The position numbers were made by a program, and so were the translations under genes. A stretch of 64,000 nucleotides of DNA from SURF-28 sp034521465 (GTDB taxonomy: Bacteria > Bacteroidota > Ignavibacteria > Ignavibacteriales > Melioribacteraceae): positions 372,001 to 436,000 of the forward strand of contig JAXHMN010000011.1 of NCBI GenBank assembly GCA_034521465.1, given 5' to 3'. Shown one piece after another: positions 8,694 to 17,479 of the stretch. Every line of letters begins with the position of its first letter. Within the stretch, counting starts at the first letter, position 1. The notes under the pieces were generated by a model. The model did no database searches. It saw nothing but the letters and a program-made list of their open reading frames with translations, and had not been told where the DNA came from.

Positions 8694-9581
8694 ATGGCAA
8701 CTTTACGAGATATAAAAAGCAGAATTAAGGGTGTTAAAAACACTCAACAAATAACCAAAGCAATGAAAATGGTTGCTGCGGCTAGATTGCGTCGTGCGCA
8801 AGAAAACATGATTAACGCAAAACCATATTCTCGTAAAATTGCTCAGGTTCTTTCAAATTTAATTGCACTCGAAAAAGGCAGCTCTAATCCCTTGTTCGAA
8901 GAGCGTGAAGTTGAGAATGTAGCAATTATCATTATCACATCCGACAGAGGGCTTTGCGGTGGTTTTAATATGAATGCCATCCGAGCAGCCGAAGAATTAA
9001 TACACGAAGAATTTTCAGAAATATATGAGAAAGGAAATCTTTCTCTTTATTGCATCGGCAAAAAAGGATTGGATCATTTCAGAAGGAGAGATTATAATAT
9101 TCCCGGTAAACACCCGGGTATCTTTTCAGACTTGAACTTTGAATTCGCATCTGCGATTACAACAGAATTAACAACGAAATTCTTAAACAAAGAATTTGAC
9201 AAAGTAGTATTAGTTTACAATGAATTTAAATCTGTTATTCAACAGACGCTTATAAAAAAACAAATTCTTCCGATCAAACCTTTTGAGGAAGAAACCGTTG
9301 ATGACGAAGACGTTGTGACAGAATTTATTTTTGAACCGGACAAACAAACAATTATTGATACGCTTTTACCTCGCCACCTGAAAGCACAAGTTTGGACAGC
9401 ATTACTCGATTCATATGCTGCAGAACTAGGTGCGAGAATGACGGCGATGGATATGGCTACGGAAAATGCGAAAGAGATGATTCGTACTCTGAATATTAAA
9501 TACAACAAAGAAAGACAAGCTGCCATTACAAAAGAAATTTTAGAGATAGTTTCCGGTGCAAACGCACTGAAAGAGAGTTAA
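8694..9581 (+). CDS. atpG: F1Fo ATP synthase subunit gamma
   Basis: A 295-residue central-shaft subunit. The N-terminal helix (RDIKSRIKGVKNTQQITKAM) and the C-terminal helix (MATENAKEMIRTLNIKYNKE) are the two coiled-coil parts of the rotor, and SDRGLCGGFN is the conserved Rossmann-like core signature. It is the last gene of this ATP synthase cluster; a 53-base gap precedes ffh. Confidence 0.97.
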   Translation: MATLRDIKSRIKGVKNTQQITKAMKMVAAARLRRAQENMINAKPYSRKIAQVLSNLIALEKGSSNPLFEEREVENVAIIIITSDRGLCGGFNMNAIRAAEELIHEEFSEIYEKGNLSLYCIGKKGLDHFRRRDYNIPGKHPGIFSDLNFEFASAITTELTTKFLNKEFDKVVLVYNEFKSVIQQTLIKKQILPIKPFEEETVDDEDVVTEFIFEPDKQTIIDTLLPRHLKAQVWTALLDSYAAELGARMTAMDMATENAKEMIRTLNIKYNKERQAAITKEILEIVSGANALKES

Positions 9582-9634
9582 GTTGATATTATTTGAAATG
9601 ATGAACGATTTTTGTATTTTTATTCGATCTGACT

Positions 9635-10969
9635 ATGTTTGAAGATTTAAGTGATAAACTTGATAAAGCGTTAAAAAAAGTCACCGGGCAAGGTAGAATT
9701 TCGGAAGCAAATGTTTCTGATACGCTCCGGGAAATTAGACGTGTTCTTTTAGATGCTGACGTGAACTACAAAGTTGCCAAGCAATTTATGGAAGATGTAA
9801 AGTCCAAAGCTATGGGACAGGAAGTTTTAGGTTCTGTTACTCCCGGACAACTCATCACTAAAATATTTCATGATGAGTTAACCGGATTAATGGGCGGAAC
9901 TAATCAAGAGCTTCGCTTAAATCCCGGCGGGGTGACTGTAATCTTATTAGTCGGTTTGCAAGGTTCAGGTAAAACTACTTTCAGCGGAAAACTTGCAAAG
10001 TGGTTAACCGGCAAAAACCGAAAAGTACTTTTGACTGCAGCCGATATTTACAGACCTGCGGCTATTGATCAGTTAAAACAGCTTGGTGAAAGAATTGATG
10101 TTCCTGTATTTACGATTGACGGCAGCAAAGATGCTGTTAAAATTGCTTCTGAATCTGTTGCCTATGCGAAAGAAACAGGCGCTAATACTGTAATTATTGA
10201 CACAGCCGGTCGTTTGCACGTTGACGAAAAATTGATGGATGAAGTTTCGGCAATAAAAGCAAAGGTAAAACCAACCGAAACTCTGTTTGTAGTTGACTCA
10301 ATGACCGGTCAAGATGCAGTTAATTCTGCTAAAGCATTTCATGACCGTGTAGATTTTGACGGAATTGTTCTTACAAAACTTGATGGTGATTCAAGAGGCG
10401 GATGCGCTCTTTCAATCAAAGCCGTAGTTAATAAACCGGTTAAGTTTATTAGTCTCGGTGAAAAACTTGATTCAATCGAAAAGTTTCATCCTGAAAGATT
10501 AGCTTCAAGAATTCTCGGTAAAGGGGACATGGTTTCTTTCGTTGAGAAAGCTCATAGCAGTTTTGATGAGATTGAAGCCGAAGACCTTGAGAAAAAATTA
10601 CTTTCGAATAAATTTGACTTTGATGATTTCCTAAAGCAAATTAAAATGATAAAAAAAATGGGGTCGCTGCAGTCGATTATGGGTATGATCCCGGGGATGA
10701 ACAAAGCAATAAAAAATGCCGATGTGGATGAGAAACAAATAGTAAAAGTCGAGTCAATTATCCAATCGATGACATTAGAAGAAAGAGGAAATCCAAAGAT
10801 ATTAAACGGCGGCCGCCGCAAAAGAATCGCAAGAGGCAGCGGAAATACAATACAAGATGTCAATCGTTTGCTGAAGCAATTTAAGGAAATGCAGAAGATG
10901 ATGAAAATGTTAAATGCAAAGGGCGGCAAAAAGATGTTGAAAAATTTTGGAAACATGAGTTTTAACTAA
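9635..10969 (+). CDS. ffh: Signal recognition particle protein (SRP54 homologue)
   Basis: A 444-residue SRP GTPase that targets nascent membrane proteins to FtsY. It has an N domain, a G domain with P-loop GLQGSGKTT (about residue 107), DTAGRL, TKLDGDSRGG, and a methionine-rich M domain ending in RRKRIARGSGNTIQDVN and MKMLNAKGGKK, which bind 4.5S RNA and signal peptides. It heads the ffh-rpsP-khpA-rimM-trmD-rplS run. Confidence 0.98.
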   Translation: MFEDLSDKLDKALKKVTGQGRISEANVSDTLREIRRVLLDADVNYKVAKQFMEDVKSKAMGQEVLGSVTPGQLITKIFHDELTGLMGGTNQELRLNPGGVTVILLVGLQGSGKTTFSGKLAKWLTGKNRKVLLTAADIYRPAAIDQLKQLGERIDVPVFTIDGSKDAVKIASESVAYAKETGANTVIIDTAGRLHVDEKLMDEVSAIKAKVKPTETLFVVDSMTGQDAVNSAKAFHDRVDFDGIVLTKLDGDSRGGCALSIKAVVNKPVKFISLGEKLDSIEKFHPERLASRILGKGDMVSFVEKAHSSFDEIEAEDLEKKLLSNKFDFDDFLKQIKMIKKMGSLQSIMGMIPGMNKAIKNADVDEKQIVKVESIIQSMTLEERGNPKILNGGRRKRIARGSGNTIQDVNRLLKQFKEMQKMMKMLNAKGGKKMLKNFGNMSFN

Positions 10970-11002
10970 GTATTATAGAATAAATTAAGAGGAGTATTTA
11001 AT

Positions 11003-11542
11003 TTGGCAGTCAAATTAAGATTAAGAAGAATGGGTAAGAAGCGACAACCGATTTATAAGTTAGTTGCGGCTGATTCACGATCTCCGAGAGACGGGAGATT
11101 TATTGAGTCAATTGGTTTGTATAACCCTAAAACAGAACCGGCTACAGTTGAAATTGATGAAGAGAGAGCATTATATTGGTTAGGTGTTGGTGCTCAACCT
11201 ACAGATACTGTAAAAAACTTATTGTCAGCTGAAGGCATTCTTTATAAAAGATCGCTTATGCAAAAGGGAATGAGTGAAGATGAAATTGCTAATGCAATGG
11301 AAGAATTGCAAAGCAAAAGAGAAGCAAAATTAGTTCAAGCAAAATCGAAAGCTGAAAAAGCTGTTGCGGAAAAAGAAAAAGCAAAAGCTAAAGAAGCTGA
11401 AGAAAAAGCTAAAGCAAGAAGCACTGAAGCAAAAGCTAAAGAAGAAGCTGAAACTAAAAAAGAAGCTGAAGCTGCGGAAAAAACTGAAGAAAATTCTGAT
11501 GCAGCCGAAGAGACAAAAGAAGAAGAAGAAAAATCAGAATAA
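11003..11542 (+). CDS. rpsP: 30S ribosomal protein S16 with long Lys/Glu/Ala tail
   Basis: Residues 1 to about 85 form the S16 core (KLRLRRMGKKRQPIYKLVAA, then RDGRFIESIGLYNP). The remaining 90 or so residues are a low-complexity Ala/Lys/Glu extension, so the protein (179 residues) is twice the length of E. coli S16. Extended S16 proteins are known in Bacteroidota-related bacteria. The start is TTG 11003 after AGAGGAG (10988-10994); no ATG fits the conserved N-terminus. The repetitive codons make this region error-prone, but the frame is open to the stop. Confidence 0.93.
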   Translation: MAVKLRLRRMGKKRQPIYKLVAADSRSPRDGRFIESIGLYNPKTEPATVEIDEERALYWLGVGAQPTDTVKNLLSAEGILYKRSLMQKGMSEDEIANAMEELQSKREAKLVQAKSKAEKAVAEKEKAKAKEAEEKAKARSTEAKAKEEAETKKEAEAAEKTEENSDAAEETKEEEEKSE

Positions 11543-11613
11543 AACAAGAATTTATTTCTCTCTTTGCAAAATGCAAAGATCATTTATTGTCTCATAATCT
11601 AATAGGTATTCCC

Positions 11614-11847
11614 ATGAAGGAATTTATTGAATTCATCGCAAAGCACTTGGTTGATAATCCGGATAGTGTTGCTATCGAGCAAGCTGAACCGGATGAAAAA
11701 ACTGTTGAATTGACCTTGAAAGTCGGTCAAGACGATGTCGGAAAAGTCATCGGCAAGCAAGGTAAAACTGCGCAAGCAATGAGAACTCTGCTTACCGCAA
11801 TTGCCGCAAAAGACGGTAAGAGAGCGATCTTAAAAATCCTTGACTAG
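11614..11847 (+). CDS. khpA: KH-domain RNA-binding protein (KhpA/YlqC family)
   Basis: A 77-residue single KH domain protein. The GxxG loop is in VGKVIGKQGKTAQAMR. ATG 11614 is chosen over the upstream TTG 11587 because the family starts with (M)KEFIEFIAKHLVDNPD. It lies between rpsP and rimM, its usual position; the KhpA/KhpB pair influences cell division and RNA metabolism in other bacteria. Confidence 0.9.
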   Translation: MKEFIEFIAKHLVDNPDSVAIEQAEPDEKTVELTLKVGQDDVGKVIGKQGKTAQAMRTLLTAIAAKDGKRAILKILD

Positions 11848-11850
11848 TAG

Positions 11851-12372
11851 GTGAATACCAGAGAATTTTTTCTTATTGCTGAAATTAAATCGACAGTAAA
11901 TACGGAGGGCTATCTTCGCCTTTCAAGTATTTCTGATTTTTCTGAGAGGTTCTCAACTCTCGATTTTGTTTTTATTGATGTCTTTGGCGATAAACGAAAG
12001 TTTTTTGTCGAAGGTTTTTATTTTTCCGGAAAGCATCCCGTAATCAAGTTCAAGAATTTTGATTCAATTGAAGACGTTGAATTTTTGATTGATAAAAAAA
12101 TTTTTGGCGATAGGGAAAATCTTGCCGAAACCGGTGAGAATGAATTTATAGTCAACGACCTAATTGGCGCGGATGTTTATTACGGAGTTGAGTTCTTTGG
12201 TAAATTGAAAGAAATTGAAAGTTATCCGGGTAATGATGTTTTTGTTGTTGAAAAACCTGACGGAAATGAAATCTTGGTACCAAGTGTAAAAGAGTTCATT
12301 GAACGAGTCGATCTAGAAAACAAGAGAATATATTTGAATCCCGGGAAAGATTTAAACTATGATGAGGTTTGA
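11851..12372 (+). CDS. rimM: Ribosome maturation factor RimM
   Basis: A 173-residue two-domain protein: an N-terminal RimM barrel and a C-terminal PRC barrel (LIGADVYYG ... EILVPSVKEFIERVDLENKRI, with the conserved LVP segment). RimM binds S19 and assists 30S maturation. It starts at GTG 11851, three bases after khpA, and overlaps the trmD start by a few bases. The N-terminal half is more divergent than the C-terminal half. Confidence 0.88.
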   Translation: MNTREFFLIAEIKSTVNTEGYLRLSSISDFSERFSTLDFVFIDVFGDKRKFFVEGFYFSGKHPVIKFKNFDSIEDVEFLIDKKIFGDRENLAETGENEFIVNDLIGADVYYGVEFFGKLKEIESYPGNDVFVVEKPDGNEILVPSVKEFIERVDLENKRIYLNPGKDLNYDEV

Positions 12373-13042
12373 TATCATATCTGCTGTGCCGGATCTGCTA
12401 GTCAGCCCGCTTAACTACAGCATTGTAAAGCGTGCACAAGACCGGAACTTAGTTGAGATTCATATTCACAACTTACGTGATTATGCATATGATAAACACA
12501 AGCAGATTGATGATAAACCTTTTGGCGGCGGACCCGGAATGCTCTTAAAACCGGAACCGTTCTTTGAATGTATTGAAAAGTTGCAATCCGAAAGATCTTA
12601 TGATTACGTAATTGTGACTTCACCGAAAGGGAAAAAGTATAATCAGAAGATCGCAAATAAACTTTCGCTGGCTGAAAATATTTTGATCATTGCCGGGCAC
12701 TACAAAGGTATTGATGATCGAGTAAGAGAAGTCTTTGCGACTGATGAATTTTCGATAGGCGATTTTGTTTTAAGCGGTGGTGAATTGCCGGCGTTATTGA
12801 TTGTCGATTCTGTGGTAAGACTTATTCCCGGAGTTTTGAATGACAGTGAATCTGCATTAAATGATTCTTTGATGGACGGCGAAACTCTCGAAGCGCCTTA
12901 TTATACGAGACCGGCAGATTATAAGGGAATGAAAGTTCCTGAAGTTTTACTTAGCGGCAATTTTGCAGAAATAAATAAATGGAAAGAAAAACAGTCAAAG
13001 ATTTTAACAGAAAAGTGGAAAAATAATAATTCCTCGGAGTGA
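12362..13042 (+). CDS. trmD: tRNA (guanine37-N1)-methyltransferase
   Basis: A 226-residue knotted SPOUT methyltransferase that makes m1G37. Motifs seen are DKPFGGGPGMLLKPEP, IAGHYKGIDDRVRE and SIGDFVLSGGELPALLIVD, the trefoil-knot SAM site. ATG 12359 and ATG 12362 are both possible; 12362 gives the usual MRFDIIS start. It overlaps rimM, consistent with coupled translation. Confidence 0.97.
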   Translation: MRFDIISAVPDLLVSPLNYSIVKRAQDRNLVEIHIHNLRDYAYDKHKQIDDKPFGGGPGMLLKPEPFFECIEKLQSERSYDYVIVTSPKGKKYNQKIANKLSLAENILIIAGHYKGIDDRVREVFATDEFSIGDFVLSGGELPALLIVDSVVRLIPGVLNDSESALNDSLMDGETLEAPYYTRPADYKGMKVPEVLLSGNFAEINKWKEKQSKILTEKWKNNNSSE

Positions 13043-13044
13043 TT

Positions 13045-13392
13045 ATGGACAAGATAAAAGAACTAGTAAAAGATCAGCTAAGAACTGATTTGCCCGACTT
13101 CAAAGTCGGAGACAGAATTCGAATTCATGTTAGAGTTATTGAAGGTGACAAAGAAAGACTTCAACCTTTTGAAGGCGATGTAATTGGAATGCGCGGCAGT
13201 GCAATGGATAAAACTTTCACCGTGAGAAAAATTTCAAGCGGCGTTGGTGTTGAAAGAATTTTCAATTATAATTCACCAAAAATAGCAAAGATTGATGTTG
13301 TGAAAGAAGGACGAGTGAGAAGAGCAAAACTTTTCTACCTCAGAAAACTTTCAGGTAAAGCTGCTAGAATTAAAGACAAAAATATTCAGTAG
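13045..13392 (+). CDS. rplS: 50S ribosomal protein L19
   Basis: A 115-residue L19 with the signatures FKVGDRIRIHVRVIEGDKER, LQPFEGDVIGMRG and RRAKLFYLRKLSGKAARIK. ATG 13045 is preferred over GTG 13039 because GGAG (13036-13039) lies five bases upstream of it. It closes the ffh-rplS cluster and is followed by a strong terminator. Confidence 0.97.
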   Translation: MDKIKELVKDQLRTDLPDFKVGDRIRIHVRVIEGDKERLQPFEGDVIGMRGSAMDKTFTVRKISSGVGVERIFNYNSPKIAKIDVVKEGRVRRAKLFYLRKLSGKAARIKDKNIQ

Positions 13393-13409
13393 CATTTAAC
13401 ATTTTCTGC

Positions 13410-13437
13410 AGCCGCTATTTTTTAGCGGCTTTTTTTA
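13410..13437 (+). terminator. Rho-independent terminator after rplS
   Basis: AGCCGCTA and TAGCGGCT form a perfect 8-bp stem with a five-T loop, followed by a run of T. It lies 18 bases after the rplS stop. Confidence 0.92.
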
Positions 13438-13458
13438 TTTTAAAATGATAGGTGAGTT

Positions 13459-14217
13459 ATGAAAATTTTGATACCGCAAAATATCTATTCGGCGATATTT
13501 GCAATGTCACTACCCGGTGAATTTAAGAATTTTATAGAAGTGAGACCTTCATCGGTCATTTCGAATGAACTCGAAACCGACGACGATGCAGTTGGTTTAA
13601 TGCCTTCAATGGATCTATATAAACACAAAGAACTTTTTGTCTCGGGACAAATCGGTTTGTCATTCGATGGCGTACTCTCAAATGCATACATTTACTTTCA
13701 ACCGGATCAAGTTGCATTCAAAAACTTAATGATGCGCGGTGATGTATCAACTAATGAAATGATTCTGAGTAAAATTTTGTTTACCGAACGTTATTCACAA
13801 GATGTGACATTGGTCTTAGATACAAGCCCCATCGATTTTGACAATAAGAATTATATCATTGTGGGTAACGAGAATCTTGACCAAAAACCATTTGACAGAG
13901 GGATGAGTTTTGCGGATCAAATTGCTGCATTGATCGATTATCCTTATGTAAATTTTGTTTTAGCTTCTAAACAGCAAGGCAATTTAATCGAATTTGGAAA
14001 TTCGATAAAATCCTTGGATAAGAGAATTGAGGATAATATTGAAAATTATCTTTCCAAAATTGAATTGCAAGATGAGTTATATGATGGGATTGTTTCGGAA
14101 CTAAATTCGGTCTATTTTGAAGTTACCGAAAATGAAAGGGAAGCATTGACTGAAATGATCAAACTTCCGTTTTACAAGGGCATCTACGAAGATATTATTG
14201 ATATAAAATTTGTTTAA
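13459..14217 (+). CDS. MqnA/MqnD-like periplasmic-binding-fold protein (tentative)
   Basis: A 252-residue protein without signal peptide. The segment VGLMPSMDLYKHKELFVSG followed by QIGLSFDGVLSNAYIYF resembles the MqnA chorismate dehydratase / MqnD family of the futalosine menaquinone pathway, which have a type II periplasmic-binding fold. The match is weak, and no other mqn gene is nearby, so a menaquinone role is only a suggestion. It stands alone between two terminators and converges on serA. The gene is intact with no frame break. Confidence 0.5.
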   Translation: MKILIPQNIYSAIFAMSLPGEFKNFIEVRPSSVISNELETDDDAVGLMPSMDLYKHKELFVSGQIGLSFDGVLSNAYIYFQPDQVAFKNLMMRGDVSTNEMILSKILFTERYSQDVTLVLDTSPIDFDNKNYIIVGNENLDQKPFDRGMSFADQIAALIDYPYVNFVLASKQQGNLIEFGNSIKSLDKRIEDNIENYLSKIELQDELYDGIVSELNSVYFEVTENEREALTEMIKLPFYKGIYEDIIDIKFV

Positions 14218-14222
14218 GTAAG

Positions 14223-14249
14223 AAGGGAGCTATAAAAAACTCCCTTTTT
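14223..14249. terminator. Terminator between convergent genes
   Basis: AAGGGAG and CTCCCTT form a 7-bp stem with a ten-base A-rich loop, followed by TTT on the plus strand. It lies between the plus-strand MqnA-like gene and the 3' end of minus-strand serA and could serve the plus-strand gene. Confidence 0.7.
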
Positions 14250-14257
14250 AATTATTC

Positions 14258-15453
14258 TTAAAGCGATGTATGTGAAACTGTTAAAACGTTGGGGTTCTTT
14301 CGAATAGTATTTAACATCTCATTTGTAGCGCTTTCTTTAAGTTTCATTGTACAGCAAGCAACAATTCCGCCGTCAAAAATAATGTTTTCAACTTCTTCAA
14401 TATTTATTTGTCCTTGTCTTAATACATCCATAATAGATGCGAGAACACCAGGTTTATCGAAATGTTTAACGACCAATTGATAATGTGAATCGGTAACTCT
14501 GGCTCTATTAACCCAATGTTGAATAACGCCGCTATTAATAAAATCTAAAATGATATTGATTGCTTCTTCGGCAACGGCATTCTGTGCCTGATCTGTTGAA
14601 GCGCCTATATGGTGAGTAACATAAATTCCATCAACATCCTGAAGTTTAGATTTAACTTCGCCGGTTTTTTGTTCAGGTTCATCGGTAAAAACATCCAAAC
14701 CCGCTTTAATTCCTTTTTCTTTCACTGCTTTGATAAGAGCATCTTCATCAACAACACCGGGGCGAGATGTATTGATAAAATATGCGCCGTCTTTCATGTA
14801 AGAAAACATTTTTTCATCAAAAAGACCTTTGGTGCTTGGAGTAAGAGGAAGATGCAGTGAAACAACATCTGCAATCGGGAGTACTTGATCAAATTCCGAA
14901 AAATCTTTGTATTCAACACCTTCAATTCTCGATATATCTTTACCGTAAACATTCATCCCGAATGCTTTTGCTCTAATGGCAACTTCACGACCGATGTTTC
15001 CTAATCCAACAATTGCAATTGTTTTTCCGTATAATCCTTTGCCTTTTGAGTAAGCTGCTTTATTCCATGTTCCGTTTTAAAGTCCGAAACGTTGTCCGGA
15101 ATTTGTCTATCCAGTCCAATTATTAATCCCATTGCTAATTCCGCAACTGCAATTGCATTTTTGCCGGGACAATTGGCAACATAGACACCTTTCTTATTTG
15201 CCGCGGAAACATCAATATTATTATAACCGGCGCCTGCTCTAATTATTAGATTTAATTTTTGCGAGTTCTCTATTGTTTTTGCATTAACAACTGTCGAACG
15301 AACAACTAAAATATCTGCATCTTTCGCCGCTTCTACCAAATCATTTTCGCCGAGTTTTGGCTCGAACGCAACTTCGAGATCATGATCGCGGAGTTTTTGT
15401 ACATATTTATCCGGCAATTTGTCTGCAATTAATACTTTCATTTTTTCACTCAT
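14258..15453 (-). CDS. serA: D-3-phosphoglycerate dehydrogenase, one frameshift
   Basis: Serine biosynthesis enzyme (3-phosphoglycerate to 3-phosphohydroxypyruvate). The N-terminal frame holds LIIRAGAGYNNIDVSAANKKG and NCPGKNAIAVAELAMGLII; the second frame holds VVSLHLPLTPSTKGLFDE and the C-terminal ACT domain (KPGVLASIMDVLRQGQINIE). The frames join at an A run (15075-15078 on the plus strand, T4): one extra A restores GTWNKAAYSKGKGLYGKTI and the NAD-binding GLGNIG. The restored length of about 400 residues is normal for the short ACT type. GAGGATGA precedes the ATG at 15453. It follows hutU on the same strand by about 26 bases. Confidence 0.93.
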
Positions 15454-15479
15454 TTCATCCTCACATTTTGGTTAATTAC

Positions 15480-17146
15480 TTATTTCATCATTGGAATTTT
15501 TACAGCAAATTTCTTTGCATTCTTTTCTGCACGTTCATAGCCTGCATCTGTATGTCTTACAATACCCATTCCTGGGTCATAGGTTAATACTCGTTCTAAT
15601 CTTTTTTCTGCTTCTTTTGTACCGTCGGCTACAATCACCATACCGGCATGAATCGATTTTCCGATTCCAACCCCGCCACCGTGGTGAACGGATACCCAAC
15701 TGGCTCCGCCGATTGCGTTCATCAGAGCATTAAGTATTGGCCAATCTGCAATTGCATCACTTCCGTCTTTCATACTTTCGGTTTCTCTGTAAGGCGAGGC
15801 AACCGAACCGCAATCTAGATGGTCTCTTCCTATAACTATTGGCGCTTTTACTTTTCCTTGCGCAACTAAGTCGTTAAATATTTTACCCATTTTTGCTCTA
15901 TCACCGTAACCAAGCCAGCAAATGCGTGTAGGTAATCCTTGGAAATGAACTTTCTCTTGTGCTAATTTAATCCATCTAATTAAGGCATCATCTTCCGGGA
16001 AAGTTTCCATTACTGCTTTATCGGTTTCATAAATATCATTTGGGTCACCGGAAAGTGCGGCCCATCTGAATGGACCTTTACCGTCACAAAAAAGGGGACG
16101 AATGTATTCCGGGACAAATCCCGGGATATCAAAAGCATTATCAACACCGTTTTCTTTTGCTTCTCCGCGAATATTATTTCCGTAATCAAAAGTTATTGCA
16201 CCTCGCTTTTTAAATTCCAACATTGCTTTAACGTGTTCCACAATTGTTGCTCTTGATTTTGCGATGTACGAATCAGGATCTTTTTTACGTAGTTCAAGCG
16301 CTTCGGCGAAACTCATTCCCATCGGTACATACCCGTTCAAAGTATCATGAGCTGATGTTTGATCTGTAAGAACATCCGGAAGAACATTTCTTTTAAAATC
16401 GCCGGAAGAATTTCACCGGCATTACCGAGCAACCCAACGGAAAGAGCTTTCTTATTTTCTTTTGCATCGAGTATAAGTTTTAAAGCTTCATCGAGATCTT
16501 TTGACATAACATCAAGATATCCGGTTTCAATTCTTTTTTGAATTCGTTTTTCGTCAACTTCAATTCCGAGAAAAGCAGCGCCGTTCATAGTTGCGGCAAG
16601 TGGCTGAGCGCCTCCCATCCCGCCGAGTCCGGCGGTTAATAAAAATTTTCCGTGCAGTGTGCCGCCGAAATGTTGTTTAGCGCATTCGGCAAAAGTTTCA
16701 TAAGTGCCTTGAAGAATTCCTTGAGTGCCAATGTATATCCAGCTTCCGGCTGTCATTTGTCCGTACATCGTAAGCCCGAGCTTTTCCAACCTTCTAAATT
16801 CATCCCAGTTTGCCCAATCCGGTACTAACATTGAATTAGAGATTATAACTCGAGGTGCATCCGTATGAGTTTTAAAGATACCCACCGGTTTACCTGATTG
16901 AACGAGCAGTGTTTCGTCGTCTTCTAAATTTTTCAACGAATCAATTATCGCATCATACGATTCCCAATTTCTTGCGGCTTTACCGGAACCGCCGTAAACA
17001 ATTAGCTCTGCCGGATTTTCTGCATTATCAGGATCGAGGTTGTTCATCAACATTCGCATAGCGGCTTCTTGAATCCAACCTTTACAAGAAAGATCCGTAC
17101 CGTGAGGAGCTCTTATTTCATTTCTGTTTGTCGTCATATCAATCAC
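15480..17146 (-). CDS. hutU: Urocanate hydratase, one frameshift
   Basis: Second step of histidine degradation (urocanate to imidazolonepropionate). Seen are the NAD-binding TAGLGGMGGAQPLAA, the FGGTLHGKF segment, and the active-site cysteine in DHLDCGSVASPYRE, with a normal C-terminus (VRHTDAGYERA). The two frames join at a T4 run (16391-16394); five T restore ILPAILKRNVLPD and the link to NGYVPMGMSF. No hutH, hutI or hutG gene is in the window, so either the pathway is scattered or urocanate comes from elsewhere. It overlaps the preceding small gene by 8 bases. Confidence 0.95.
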
Positions 17147-17477
17147 TGAAATGTGTTGCCAAAATATTTTGATATTGTTTGTACATTGATTTCATCAACC
17201 ACTTTTTGATGAACCAACTTTTCTCAATCTGCTGCCCTAAGTTTTTTGCATTTTCTCTTAGGTGAAGCGACAGTTTGGTTGCTTCTTCTTTTGTAAGTTT
17301 AATTTGATCTTCACCGGAGTTTAATTTGTCCGAAATAGACTGAAAAACTTTTATTTCGCGGTAAAATTTTTCATCCGAAGACATTTGTGTAAGCGCCTGC
17401 TTACAAAATGTGGAGAGGACTTTTTTTTCGCTGGAATCAAATTCGTACGTGTAATTCTTAAATAGTTTTTTTGCCAT
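17139..17477 (-). CDS. Conserved-looking small protein of unknown function
   Basis: A 112-residue soluble, lysine-rich, mostly helical protein (MAKKLFKNYTYEFDSSEKKV start; WFIKKWLMKSMYKQY near the C-terminus). I do not recognise a family. It lies two bases after add and overlaps hutU, so it is translated within a purine/histidine catabolic operon. The tight spacing argues that it is a real gene; its role cannot be inferred from motifs. Confidence 0.7.
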   Translation of the reverse strand: MAKKLFKNYTYEFDSSEKKVLSTFCKQALTQMSSDEKFYREIKVFQSISDKLNSGEDQIKLTKEEATKLSLHLRENAKNLGQQIEKSWFIKKWLMKSMYKQYQNILATHFSD

Positions 17478-17479
17478 AA

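Noticed and set aside
11335..11597. Frames on both strands over the S16 tail
   Set aside because: They arise from the repetitive Lys/Glu/Ala codons of rpsP and are Ser/Phe- or Lys-rich shadows.
14289..14860. Plus-strand frames opposite serA
   Set aside because: They mirror the serA coding strand and have no recognisable domains.
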